Of a stretch of DNA of 64,000 bases, positions 43,141 to 51,501 are shown piece by piece (within the stretch, counting starts at the first letter, position 1; the number at the start of each line of letters is the position of its first letter). Origin of the DNA: Collinsella sp. (lineage in GTDB: Bacteria > Actinomycetota > Coriobacteriia > Coriobacteriales > Coriobacteriaceae); assembly GCA_019414055.1 (NCBI GenBank), contig DXMV01000011.1, positions 1 to 64,000 on the forward strand, given 5' to 3'. The notes under the pieces were generated by a model. The model had not been told where the DNA came from and ran no database searches. It was given only the letters and a program-made list of their open reading frames with translations. The translations under genes and the position numbers were made by a program.

Positions 43141-44558
43141 TAGAAGATCCGGCGCAGGTCTCCGCGGTTGAGGGCTTCGTTGTAGAGGTGTTTGAATACC
43201 ATGCTGCCGTGCATGCCATCGTGCTCAAACTCGTTCGTTACCCAGGCATGCGAGTTGCCCACGCGGCTGAGCGTGTCGAGCTGCAGACCCGAATCGACGT
43301 ACATGTCGTCGAAATACACGGCGGCCTGGAGTGGCACCTCGTTGTATGCTAGGCGCTGCGGGTCGTAGATCTTGTCCCAGCTGGTGTCTTCCATCAGCAG
43401 GTCCATGGCGGGCTTGAAGGGCTTGAGCTCGGGCATCTGCTCAAACATCCACGGGAACATGGCCTCGCCGGTAAACATGAGCGGGCGCGCGAGGGTGTCG
43501 AACTCGGCACGGTGTGCCTTCTCTTCTGCCGCGGCCCAGCGAATGGGCATGGTGTCGCCGTCGGCGTAGATGAACTCCTGCAGCGTCCAGTACAGCGGGT
43601 TTGTGCGCGTGTTAGTGCGCTCGAAGGCGCGCATCAAAAAGCTGTCGGATACCGAGGAACCGCAGCTCAGCGTGCCATCGCCGTCAACAAAAGCATGGTC
43701 GATAATCCAGTGCATGCGCTCAAAGCTCGGCTTCATACCAAAGTCACTGCCCATAAGCTGCAGGCGCTCGACTGTCATCGGCGAGCCGTCAGGCAGTGCG
43801 GGTTTTTGCTCCTCGATCGCATCGGCCAACGCCGCCACGCGCTCGACGTCGGCGGGGTAGCGGTCGTAATACTGCTGCGTCTTGGCTGCCATGCGCGGGA
43901 AGGTGTGCGCGTAGACCTCGCTGGCGCTCGCCGGCACGTGCGGAATGCCGCCGCAGGTAAAGCTTGCCGCCACGCCCTCGGGGAAGAGCGACAGATAGCT
44001 CAACGTCAAAAAGCCTCCGTAGCTCTGCCCGAGTGTGACCCAGGGCTTGCCGCCAAAGCCCACCAGGCGCAGGTACTCAAAATCGCGCACGATGGAGCTG
44101 GCGAGGTGGCGCTTGAGGAAGTCCGCCTGCGAGCGGGCCGCATCGGAGCCTGCCGCCTCGGCGCGCTCGCCCAGTGCGGCAATCGTGCGCCCGTCTACAC
44201 AACCGCTGCGCCCGGTACCGCGCTGGTCGGGCAGGACGACGCGGAAGTGCTTGACAGCCTCCTCGATCCAGCCATCGCTTGTCGGTGACAGCGGACGCGG
44301 GCTCTCGCCGCCGGGGCCGCCCTGCAAAAAGAGGAGAAGCGGCAGGTCGTCGTTGATGCGGTCGGGGGCGCAAACCACGCGGTAGAAGAGCTTGATGCTC
44401 TCGGGCGCGCCGGCGATGGGCGCCGGCATGGCGCCGCGGCGCATGGTGCTGCCGACGGCCAAAAGCATGGGTTCCAGGCCGCGCCAGTCGAGGGGGACAT
44501 CGATGCTGTGGTCCTCGACATACAGGCCGGGGACGTGGTACGAAGTGATGAGCGCCAT
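43140..44558 (-). CDS. Alpha/beta hydrolase, proline iminopeptidase-like
   Basis: A 472-residue S33-type peptidase. The oxyanion region LFLQGGPGGESPR is near residue 80, VLPDQRGTGRSG follows, and the nucleophile Ser is in GQSYGG near residue 180. A helical cap domain occupies about 250-380. Such enzymes release N-terminal proline from peptides. The gene lies between proB and proA on the opposite strand, so proline release and proline synthesis are neighbours. An upstream ATG at 44648 is possible; 44558 has GGAAG upstream and fits the family better. Confidence 0.85.
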   Translation of the reverse strand: MALITSYHVPGLYVEDHSIDVPLDWRGLEPMLLAVGSTMRRGAMPAPIAGAPESIKLFYRVVCAPDRINDDLPLLLFLQGGPGGESPRPLSPTSDGWIEEAVKHFRVVLPDQRGTGRSGCVDGRTIAALGERAEAAGSDAARSQADFLKRHLASSIVRDFEYLRLVGFGGKPWVTLGQSYGGFLTLSYLSLFPEGVAASFTCGGIPHVPASASEVYAHTFPRMAAKTQQYYDRYPADVERVAALADAIEEQKPALPDGSPMTVERLQLMGSDFGMKPSFERMHWIIDHAFVDGDGTLSCGSSVSDSFLMRAFERTNTRTNPLYWTLQEFIYADGDTMPIRWAAAEEKAHRAEFDTLARPLMFTGEAMFPWMFEQMPELKPFKPAMDLLMEDTSWDKIYDPQRLAYNEVPLQAAVYFDDMYVDSGLQLDTLSRVGNSHAWVTNEFEHDGMHGSMVFKHLYNEALNRGDLRRIF

Positions 44559-44671
44559 GTAATGCTTCCATTCGTTGCGGTGTTTCGGGTTGACCAATTC
44601 TACCGCCGTCGGCGAGGATGCGCATAAATCGGCTACCATGGTTGGCAAACATCTAAGAGAAAGGGCCGTCC

Positions 44672-45958
44672 ATGTCGGTCGATATAGCCACGTATGTCCA
44701 CGATCTTGCCGTCGAGGCCAAGGCCGCTTCTGCCGCGCTTGCCACGGCGAGCGATGCCCAGCGCCAGGAGGCCGTGCGCGTCATGGCCGCGGCGCTGCGC
44801 GATGGTGTCGACTCCATCGTCGCCGCCAACGAGCTCGACATGTCCGCCGCGCGCGATGCGGGGACCTCGGCAGGGCTCCTCGACCGCCTGCTGCTGACGC
44901 CTGAGCGCGTCGAGGGCATGGCCGCCGGTTTGGAGAAGCTCGCCGAGCTGCCCGATCCTGTCGGCCGCGTGCTCGACCACCGCGCGCTTGCAAGCGGCGT
45001 GGACCTCACCCGCGTGAGCGTGCCGCTGGGCCTGGTCGCTATGGTCTACGAGGCGCGCCCTAACGTGACGGCAGATGCCGCGGGTATCTGCATCCGCACC
45101 GGCAACGCCTGCATTCTGCGCGGCGGTTCGTTGGCCTATCACTCGTGCGCCATGATTGCCGAGCTGCTGGCCGATGCGCTTGAGGCCCAGGGTTTCCCGC
45201 GCGAGGCCGTCTCGATGATCGAGTCTACCGACCGCGAGGCCACCGGCGAGCTCATGAAGCTCCGTGGTATTGTCGATGTGCTCATTCCGCGTGGCGGTGC
45301 GGGCCTGATCCAGCGCTGCATGCGCGAGTCGCTCGTGCCGGTGATCGAGACGGGCACGGGCAACTGCCACATCTATGTGCATGAATCCGCCGACTTCGAT
45401 AAAGCGCTCAATATTATCGTCAACGCTAAGACGCAGCGCGTGGGCGTGTGCAATGCCGCCGAGTCGCTGCTGGTCGACCGTGCCGTGGCCGATGCGTTTT
45501 TGCCCGCGGTCGTTGCCGTGCTGCATGACCACGGCGTGCTCATGCACGGCGACGAGGCCACGTGCGCCGCGTGCGCCGACGCCGGCTTTGTGGAGGGCGA
45601 TGACTACGCCGCCGCGACTGAGGAGGACTGGGGTCGCGAGTATCTGGCGCTCGAGATGAGCGTGAAGGTCGTGGCAAACGAGGACGAGGCCATCGCGCAC
45701 ATCAACCGCTACGGCACGATGCACTCCGAGGCCATCGTTGCCGAGGACACGGATGCTTGCGAGCGCTTCCTGGACGCGGTCGATGCCTCGGCCGTGTACG
45801 CCAACGCCAGCACGCGCTTTACCGACGGCGGCGAGTTTGGCCTGGGCGCCGAGATCGGCATCTCGACCCAAAAGCTCCACGCCCGTGGCCCCTTTGCCGC
45901 CGAGGCCCTCACCACCTACAAATACAAGCTCCGCGGCACCGGCCAGGTCCGTCCCTAA
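44672..45958 (+). CDS. proA: Gamma-glutamyl phosphate reductase
   Basis: A 428-residue aldehyde dehydrogenase-fold enzyme that reduces glutamyl phosphate to glutamate semialdehyde. VPLGLVAMVYEARPNVTADAAG and the catalytic Cys in RVGVCNAAESLLV (near residue 265) are clear, as is the C-terminal EFGLGAEIGISTQKLHARGP motif. GAGAAAGGG precedes the ATG. The promoter region is shared with the divergent peptidase gene (113 bases between starts). Confidence 0.96.
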   Translation: MSVDIATYVHDLAVEAKAASAALATASDAQRQEAVRVMAAALRDGVDSIVAANELDMSAARDAGTSAGLLDRLLLTPERVEGMAAGLEKLAELPDPVGRVLDHRALASGVDLTRVSVPLGLVAMVYEARPNVTADAAGICIRTGNACILRGGSLAYHSCAMIAELLADALEAQGFPREAVSMIESTDREATGELMKLRGIVDVLIPRGGAGLIQRCMRESLVPVIETGTGNCHIYVHESADFDKALNIIVNAKTQRVGVCNAAESLLVDRAVADAFLPAVVAVLHDHGVLMHGDEATCAACADAGFVEGDDYAAATEEDWGREYLALEMSVKVVANEDEAIAHINRYGTMHSEAIVAEDTDACERFLDAVDASAVYANASTRFTDGGEFGLGAEIGISTQKLHARGPFAAEALTTYKYKLRGTGQVRP

Positions 45959-46000
45959 ACCTACCAAAAGGGGACAGGTTTATTTTGGCAGGTTTTATCT
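45958..46000 (+). repeat. REP-like hairpin R6 after proA
   Basis: CCTACCAAAA and TTTTGGCAGG are complementary with one mismatch around GGGGACAGGTTTA, followed by TTTTATCT. The left arm overlaps the proA stop. Same orientation and nearly the same sequence as R7. Confidence 0.75.
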
Positions 46001-46129
46001 GCGGTTTTGTCGGGCGACACGTTCGCCCGGCTTTTTTCTCCGCATGCCTTTTCTGCCTTTCGACTTGGCCCGCGGCGATATACGATAGTGACACCGTGTC
46101 CTAGCACCGACTCACCTGGAGGTACTGCC

Positions 46130-46729
46130 ATGTCCCAGACGCTTTCCGCCGGAATCACCCGCGACCGCGCGTTTGAACTGCTCAACGAGCACAACAAGGA
46201 CCCGTTCCACATCACGCACGGCGAGACCGTCGAGGGCACCATGCGCTACTTTGCGCGCGAGTTCGACCCCGAAAACGAAGAGTTTTGGGGCATTGTCGGT
46301 CTGCTGCATGACCTGGATTGGGAGGAGCATGAGGATGACCCCATGAACCACACCATCTATGCTGCCGAGATTCTCGAGGGTGAGGGTGCGACTCCCGAGC
46401 TTATCCGCGCCATCCAAACGCACACGTCGGACTTCAACTCTTCGCTGCCCAAGCCCGAGCTGCAGATGGAAAAGATCCTGTTTGCCTGCGATGAGCTCAC
46501 CGGCCTGATCGGCGCCGCCGTCATCATGCGCCCGAGCAAGAGCGTCATGGACTTTACGACCAAGTCGCTCAAAAAGAAATTCAAGGACAAGCGCTTTGCC
46601 GCCGGCTGCTCGCGCGATGTAATTTCGCAGGGCGCCGAGATGCTGGGCTGGGAGCTTCCCGAGCTCTTTGACCGCACCATCGCGGCCATGCAGTCCTTCG
46701 CTCCCGATCGCGACACCTTTCAGGCCTAA
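46130..46729 (+). CDS. HD-domain hydrolase
   Basis: A 199-residue HD-superfamily protein. The metal ligands are H in HITHGETVEGTM (near residue 25), the HD pair in GLLHDLDWEEH (near 61-62), H in MNHTIYAAEIL, and a later D in ACDELTGLI. HD proteins of this size hydrolyse nucleotides or phosphodiesters; the substrate is unknown. TGGAGG precedes the ATG at 46130, which is preferred to an earlier in-frame start. Its stop overlaps hairpin R7, and hairpin R6 lies before its promoter. Confidence 0.85.
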   Translation: MSQTLSAGITRDRAFELLNEHNKDPFHITHGETVEGTMRYFAREFDPENEEFWGIVGLLHDLDWEEHEDDPMNHTIYAAEILEGEGATPELIRAIQTHTSDFNSSLPKPELQMEKILFACDELTGLIGAAVIMRPSKSVMDFTTKSLKKKFKDKRFAAGCSRDVISQGAEMLGWELPELFDRTIAAMQSFAPDRDTFQA

Positions 46730-46770
46730 CCTGCCAAAAAGGGACAGGTTTATTTTGGCAGGTTTTATCT
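46728..46770 (+). repeat. REP-like hairpin R7, left flank of the RAYT gene
   Basis: AACCTGCCAAAA and TTTTGGCAGGTT surround AGGGACAGGTTTA, followed by TTATCT. It begins at the stop codon of the HD gene. R8 at 47974 is the same sequence in inverted orientation. Confidence 0.8.
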
Positions 46771-46899
46771 GGGAAAACACTTCCGTTGGACTTTATTCAG
46801 CGGAAGCGTTTTCTGTTTGACATGGTGACGCTGGCGAATGACGTCGCCTCACGGCAGGCAGCTGCGCTTCGCCGTATCCGTAACTCGGTAAACGCGACG

Positions 46900-47658
46900 C
46901 TAGGACGCGTTTTTGATAATCCATGTTCCCAGTCCTGTCAGCAGCTGAACCTGCTTAACCGTTAGCCCCTGTTTTCGAAGCGCGAGAATCGCCTCATTGC
47001 GAAGTGGCTTGGAGACGGATTTGAGTTCCGTCGGAGTACATCCTGCGACACTCTGCACGACTGCCGTGCCAAATTCGCATAGATCTTCCTCGCGAACCTT
47101 GGCTGTTGCGCTGGGGCGATAGGGAAGCGACGGCGTGCTTTCCATGAGTTGAAGATATGAGCGAGGTGTTGGGAATAAAACACCGACAACGTTGCCGGTG
47201 ACATGTGGCCGTGACCTGGCACTCATCAGATACTCGCGATGGCTACTCCAGGGGTATTCGTCGTATGCCGCCAGTCCTGCTTTTTGTGGATTTAGATGAA
47301 TGTATCGAATTGCCTCGAGTAAATATACTTCCGACTTAATGGGCGAATCCCAAAACCGCTCCTGAAACACGTGGCCGATATGCCCCGTCCGCGCATTGTA
47401 CCTGCCCGCATACGATACGGCTACCGCGTGCATCGCGTCGCTCTTGCGGTCGTCCGGATCGTCGATGAGCAGATGAATGTGGTTTCCCATAAGGCACCAA
47501 GCTATAAGCTCGATATTGTGTTTGGGGAGGATCGCATCGAGGATCTGAAGCATGGCGATTCGGTCCTCGGCATCGTCAAACAGCAATTGCCCTCCGTTTC
47601 CACGCAACGTGACGTGGAAATACCCAGTTGGCGACTTTGAACGAGGTTTTCTCGGCAT
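46900..47658 (-). CDS. REP-associated tyrosine transposase (RAYT, IS200-like)
   Basis: A 252-residue Y1 single-strand transposase-like protein. The HUH motif is H60-I-H62 in GNHIHLL, and the catalytic Tyr is Y119 in AIRYIHLNPQKAG. The opening SPTGYFHVTLRGNGGQ is typical of RAYTs. A C-terminal extension from about residue 150 ends in a helix-turn-helix-like stretch (ALRKQGLTVKQVQLLTGLG). RAYTs are thought to spread or maintain REP hairpins. This gene lies between inverted copies R7 and R8. AAAGGAGGGG precedes the ATG at 47658. Confidence 0.93.
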   Translation of the reverse strand: MPRKPRSKSPTGYFHVTLRGNGGQLLFDDAEDRIAMLQILDAILPKHNIELIAWCLMGNHIHLLIDDPDDRKSDAMHAVAVSYAGRYNARTGHIGHVFQERFWDSPIKSEVYLLEAIRYIHLNPQKAGLAAYDEYPWSSHREYLMSARSRPHVTGNVVGVLFPTPRSYLQLMESTPSLPYRPSATAKVREEDLCEFGTAVVQSVAGCTPTELKSVSKPLRNEAILALRKQGLTVKQVQLLTGLGTWIIKNAS

Positions 47659-47907
47659 GGCCCCTCCTTTAGCTTGGATGGGCTGAAGATACCTCATTCG
47701 CAGGCTTCGATTGCCGAGATTCAGTTCACCGACTATAGCTGCTACCTGCCGAAATGTTATTGCGTTTTCAATTTGATGCTATTTAATGGTAATTGAGCAA
47801 GGCGAGCGTGTCCGCCATGGATGTGGGTGTTAGTTGTGCTGCGCTGGATGGTCCTCGCGTGAAGACGTCACAAATTGGCATCAAGCTTTTCTGTGGCGAT
47901 AGAAAAA

Positions 47908-47945
47908 TGGCTGGGCGCCTAAAAGCAAAACGGTGCACCCAGCCA
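47908..47945 (-). terminator. Terminator downstream of carD
   Basis: TGGCTGGGTGCACC pairs with GGCGCCCAGCCA, followed by TTTTT on the minus strand. It lies beyond hairpin R8, about 70 bases past the carD stop. Confidence 0.75.
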
Positions 47946-47973
47946 TCTACTAATTGTTCATTGACGTTTGGCC

Positions 47974-48016
47974 AGATAAAACCCGCCAAAATAAACCTGT
48001 CCCTTTTTGGCAGGTT
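47974..48016 (-). repeat. REP-like hairpin R8, right flank of the RAYT gene
   Basis: Reverse complement of R7 with one base changed in one arm (CCGCC for CTGCC). It overlaps the stop codon of carD, as R7 overlaps that of the HD gene. Confidence 0.8.
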
Positions 48017-48500
48017 AGTTGAGGGCGGCTTGGGCTAGGCGGGCTTCGGCGTCCTCCTCGGTGACGCCCAGGGCCACGGCGAACTCCTCGATGGAGCGGC
48101 GCTTGGCTTCCTTGAGTACGCGCATGTAGTAAGAGCTGGGCTTTTTATCTGCTTCCTCGGCCTGGCGAATGCGGTGCATCATGGTCTTTGCCACGCGGAC
48201 CGTCTCGGGTGCGCCCAGCTTGAGCTGCTGCTTAAAGTGCGTCTCCTCGAGCGAGCTGTTGCGCTCGGTAAAGGTGTCGCACTCGAGCTCGTCATAATGG
48301 CTCAGCAGGTGCTCGGCATCTTGCTGGGAGATGGCGGCATGCAAACGATCGGCCTGCGCCACGGGGTACATGAGGATCGTCTGCGCATGTCCCTGCTTGG
48401 TCTCGAGCAACAGCATGGGCTGCGGCGTGTCGTCCCTAAAACCGACGACGGTGCAGACTCCCTGACCCGGATGAATGACGTGTTGACCGATTGAGAACAT
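48015..48500 (-). CDS. CarD-family transcriptional regulator
   Basis: A 161-residue protein. The N-terminal RNA-polymerase-binding domain opens FSIGQHVIHPGQGVCTVVGF (the CarD/TRCF Tudor-like fold), and the helical C-terminal part has the KKPSSYYMRVLKEAKRRSIEEFAVALG pattern. CarD-like proteins bind the polymerase beta subunit and stabilise open promoters, especially at rRNA and stress genes. GGAGGTAGC precedes the ATG. Confidence 0.9.
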   Translation of the reverse strand: MFSIGQHVIHPGQGVCTVVGFRDDTPQPMLLLETKQGHAQTILMYPVAQADRLHAAISQQDAEHLLSHYDELECDTFTERNSSLEETHFKQQLKLGAPETVRVAKTMMHRIRQAEEADKKPSSYYMRVLKEAKRRSIEEFAVALGVTEEDAEARLAQAALN

Positions 48501-48842
48501 GCTACCTCCAACTTATACGAATTTGCGTATGTCTAGAATACCACGCTGACGTGCGCAAACCCTGACTTTATGCAGGAAAAGCACACAACTCCGATAGGTA
48601 AGAGTATTCGATATGATGCACCGCTCATTCACATGTTTATGCAGTTCAAACGCGTGCATAATCTGCAGGAAAACCGCCAACTTTGTACAGCCGCGCAAGA
48701 GCGGTAGTCATTTTTGTGCATATGCAATATCGATTGGCTTTACCCTGCGACAGTGTGCGTCGCTTGTGATAGAGTGCTACAAACTCTGGCTTTTGCCCTA
48801 CGAGTGACCAAGAGCTCGGGGGCTTTAACACAAGGAGGATCT
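48501..48842. other. Divergent upstream region of carD and argS
   Basis: This 342-base region separates two divergent genes and should hold both promoters. It is AT-richer than the genes. No pair of hexamers stands out clearly enough to be called, and I see no gene in it. AAGGAGG at 48832-48838 is the argS ribosome-binding site. Confidence 0.5.
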
Positions 48843-50696
48843 ATGCCCGAGAAGATTGAAGAGCTGGTACGCGCTGCGCTTGCTGCGGCCCAGGAGGCCG
48901 GCGACCTTTCCGCATTTGAACTTGACGATTGCGCCATCGAGCGACCGGCTGATACTTCTCATGGCGAGTGGACCTCCACCATGGCCCTGAAGTCCGCCAA
49001 GCTGGCTCACTGCGCCCCGCGCAAGATCGCCGAGGCCGTCGTTGCCCATATGCCCGAGGACCCTGCGATTGAGAAGGTTGAGATCGCCGGCCCTGGCTTC
49101 ATCAACTTCTACCTCTCCGTTGCCGTCAAGAACGCCATCTTTGGCGAGGCCCGCGAGAAGGGTATGGATTTCGCTAAGTCCAACGTCGGCGGCGGCCTGA
49201 AGACCCAGGTCGAGTTCGTCTCCGCCAACCCCGTCGGCCCCATGCATATTGGCCATGGTCGTTGGGCCGCTCTGGGCGATTCTCTCTGCCGCGTCATGGA
49301 CCACGCCGGCTACGAGATTCAGCGTGAGTTCTATATCAACGATCATGGCTCTCAGATGAACACCTTCGGCAACTCCATCAGCACGCGTTATATACAGCTT
49401 GCCGACATTATCGCCAAGCAGGGCGTGGATATCGATGAGGCTCACAAGATTCTGATCGCCGACCGCGATGCCTTTGTCGCCGACGAGAACGACGAGCATC
49501 CCGAGACCCATCCGTACCAGGACAACTTTGCCGAGACCCTGGGCAAGGACTCCTACGGCGGCGATTACATCATCGACGAGGCCGCCGAGTTCTGGCGCAC
49601 CGACGGCGACAAGTGGGTCGACGCCGATCCGCAGGAGCGCATGGAGAGCTTCCGTGAGCGCGGCTATGTGAAGATGGTCGACAACATGCGCGACCTCTGC
49701 CACGCCGTCAATTGCGACTTCGATCGTTGGTACTCCGAGCGCTCGCTGTACGTGAAGGACACCGAGGGCGAGACCGCCGGCACTTCCGCCGTCGACCGCG
49801 CTTTCGAGAAGCTCGACAAGATGGGCTACCTCTACACCAAGGACGGCGCCCTGTGGTTCCGTTCCACCGACCTGGGCGACGACAAGGACCGCGTCCTGAT
49901 CAAGTCCGACGGCGAGTACACCTACTTCGCCTCCGACGTTGCCTATCACTGGGATAAGTTCCAGCGCGTTGACCACGTCATCGACATCTGGGGTGCCGAC
50001 CACCACGGCTACATCGAGCGCGTCCGCTGCGTCTGCGACGCTCTCGGTTACCCCGGCAAGTTTGAGGTTCTGCTGGGCCAGCTCGTCAACCTGCTGCGCA
50101 ACGGCAAGCCCGTCCGTATGTCCAAGCGCAAGGGCACCATGGTGACCCTGCAGGAGCTTGTCGATGAGGTCGGCTCTGACGCCGCCCGCTACACGCTCAT
50201 CTCCAAGAGCTCCAACCAGATGGTCGACTTCGACATCGAGGCCGTTAAGAAGCGCGACAACTCCAACCCGGTGTACTACGTGCAGTACGCTCACGCCCGC
50301 GTGTGCTCCATCCTGCGTCGCGCCGCCGACGTTACCGCCGAGCAGGCTGACGAGATGGGCATGAAGGCCGTCGCCGCCAAGGCCATCGGTGAGAACGTCG
50401 ATTACTCGCTGCTGACCGACCCGACTGAGCTTGCCCTTTCGCGTAAGCTCAACGAGCTCACCGACCTCATCGCCAGCTGCGCTCGCGACCGCGCTCCGTT
50501 CCGCCTGACGCACTTTGCCGAGGAGCTCGCCGGCGACTTCCACAGCTTCTATGCTGCCTGCCAGGTTCTGCCGAGCGAGGGCCGTCCCGTCGACCCCGAG
50601 CTTTCGCGCGCCCGTCTGGCCGCTTGCGACGCCGTCCGCGTGACGCTCGCCCTGGTGCTTACCCTCGTTGGCGTTTCCGCACCCGAGCAGATGTAA
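48843..50696 (+). CDS. argS: Arginyl-tRNA synthetase
   Basis: A 617-residue class I synthetase. The N-terminal additional domain is followed by FVSANPVGPMHIGHGRW (HIGH signature, near residue 125-135) and RMSKRKGTMVTL (KMSKS-like, near 425). The C-terminal DALR anticodon-binding domain ends the protein. A longer frame begins at 48714, but ATG 48843 with AAGGAGG upstream gives the family start. Confidence 0.96.
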   Translation: MPEKIEELVRAALAAAQEAGDLSAFELDDCAIERPADTSHGEWTSTMALKSAKLAHCAPRKIAEAVVAHMPEDPAIEKVEIAGPGFINFYLSVAVKNAIFGEAREKGMDFAKSNVGGGLKTQVEFVSANPVGPMHIGHGRWAALGDSLCRVMDHAGYEIQREFYINDHGSQMNTFGNSISTRYIQLADIIAKQGVDIDEAHKILIADRDAFVADENDEHPETHPYQDNFAETLGKDSYGGDYIIDEAAEFWRTDGDKWVDADPQERMESFRERGYVKMVDNMRDLCHAVNCDFDRWYSERSLYVKDTEGETAGTSAVDRAFEKLDKMGYLYTKDGALWFRSTDLGDDKDRVLIKSDGEYTYFASDVAYHWDKFQRVDHVIDIWGADHHGYIERVRCVCDALGYPGKFEVLLGQLVNLLRNGKPVRMSKRKGTMVTLQELVDEVGSDAARYTLISKSSNQMVDFDIEAVKKRDNSNPVYYVQYAHARVCSILRRAADVTAEQADEMGMKAVAAKAIGENVDYSLLTDPTELALSRKLNELTDLIASCARDRAPFRLTHFAEELAGDFHSFYAACQVLPSEGRPVDPELSRARLAACDAVRVTLALVLTLVGVSAPEQM

Positions 50697-50742
50697 TCTG
50701 CGGGTCGTTTGACCGTGTAGGTTCGGCTTTGCTGAGCCCTAT

Positions 50743-50776
50743 AAGCCCGATCTCCATGCGGAGGTCGGGCTTTTTG
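50743..50776 (+). terminator. Intrinsic terminator of argS
   Basis: AAGCCCGA...TCGGGCTT with an inner CTCC/GGAG and a CATGC loop, followed by TTTTT. It is 46 bases past the stop. Confidence 0.92.
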
Positions 50777-50818
50777 TGTTTGACGGGACTATTCGGTTTG
50801 CTGGAAAATGCTACCAAA

Positions 50819-50974
50819 TCGCAACTATACCGGTTTACGGGGCTGAATCGTCAGTTGGCGACCATAGCGCCGATAGCGAAATTAAAATCGCAGGTAGACG
50901 GTTTATTGTTTCTTGAAAATGCAGGGTATGGTTGGCTCTCATCATTCTGGCCCCGTAATCCGGCATAGTTTTGA
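50819..50974. repeat. Inverted-repeat element C (about 156 bases)
   Basis: Arms around 50819-50843 and 50950-50974 pair at most positions (AACTATACCGGTTTACGGGGC against GCCCCGTAATCCGGCATAGTT). The interior has ATTAAAATCGCAGGTAG and a GGGTATGGT stretch also present in element D, although the arms differ. Confidence 0.65.
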
Positions 50975-51043
50975 AAACTACCCCTTGGGGACGGGGGAAA
51001 CGAATCATTTTTGTCTCGTGGAGGGGTGGCGCAGACCCGTCCG

Positions 51044-51201
51044 CCACGAATCGGGCTCATCTCCTACGTTTGGACGCATATCCCGAACCATGCCGAAAAG
51101 TACGATATTAAAACCGCAGGTAGCAGACTCGTTGTTTTTGAAAAAACAAGGGTATGGTCAGACGCCCGGGGGCAAATGTAGTAGATGGGCGCGATTCGCG
51201 G
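51044..51201. repeat. Inverted-repeat element D (158 bases)
   Basis: The 28-base arms 51044-51071 and 51174-51201 match at 23 positions and resemble those of element B. The interior has ATTAAAACCGCAGGTAG and GGGTATGGTC. No gene is visible in the whole 725-base gap between the argS terminator and rho. Confidence 0.7.
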
Positions 51202-51280
51202 CGCAGCCATTCCGGATGCCACGGCTTCGCTCCTCTGGCGCGACATTTCAAGGCGCTTTTGATCAAGACGCTTTTGAGGA

Positions 51281-51328
51281 AGAGTGTCCCTTTTGACTAG
51301 CCGTTTAAGAACGTCCCCAATGACTAAG
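51281..51328. repeat. GGGAC-family hairpin upstream of rho
   Basis: The segment GACTAGCCGTTTAAGAACGTCCCC is close to hairpin 3 at 30190-30220 (CTAGTCATTCAAGAACGTCCCC), followed by AATGACTAAG; the arms here are imperfect. Confidence 0.5.
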
Positions 51329-51501
51329 TTGCAGGTGGTTGCGGTTGTGTTACACTAACGCTGCGTGTATGACGCAATCATCTCGATACAGATCAATGAT
51401 GCCCGTCGCTCACTCGACGGAGCTAGACTGTTTAGCCGCCCTGAAGGTATATGCAGGGAGCATGTGATCACAGGGCTTGAAAAGAAAGTTGAGCAAACAC
51501 T

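Noticed and set aside
48825..50543. 572-residue minus-strand frame over argS
   Set aside because: Antisense shadow of argS; no ribosome-binding site and no domain pattern.
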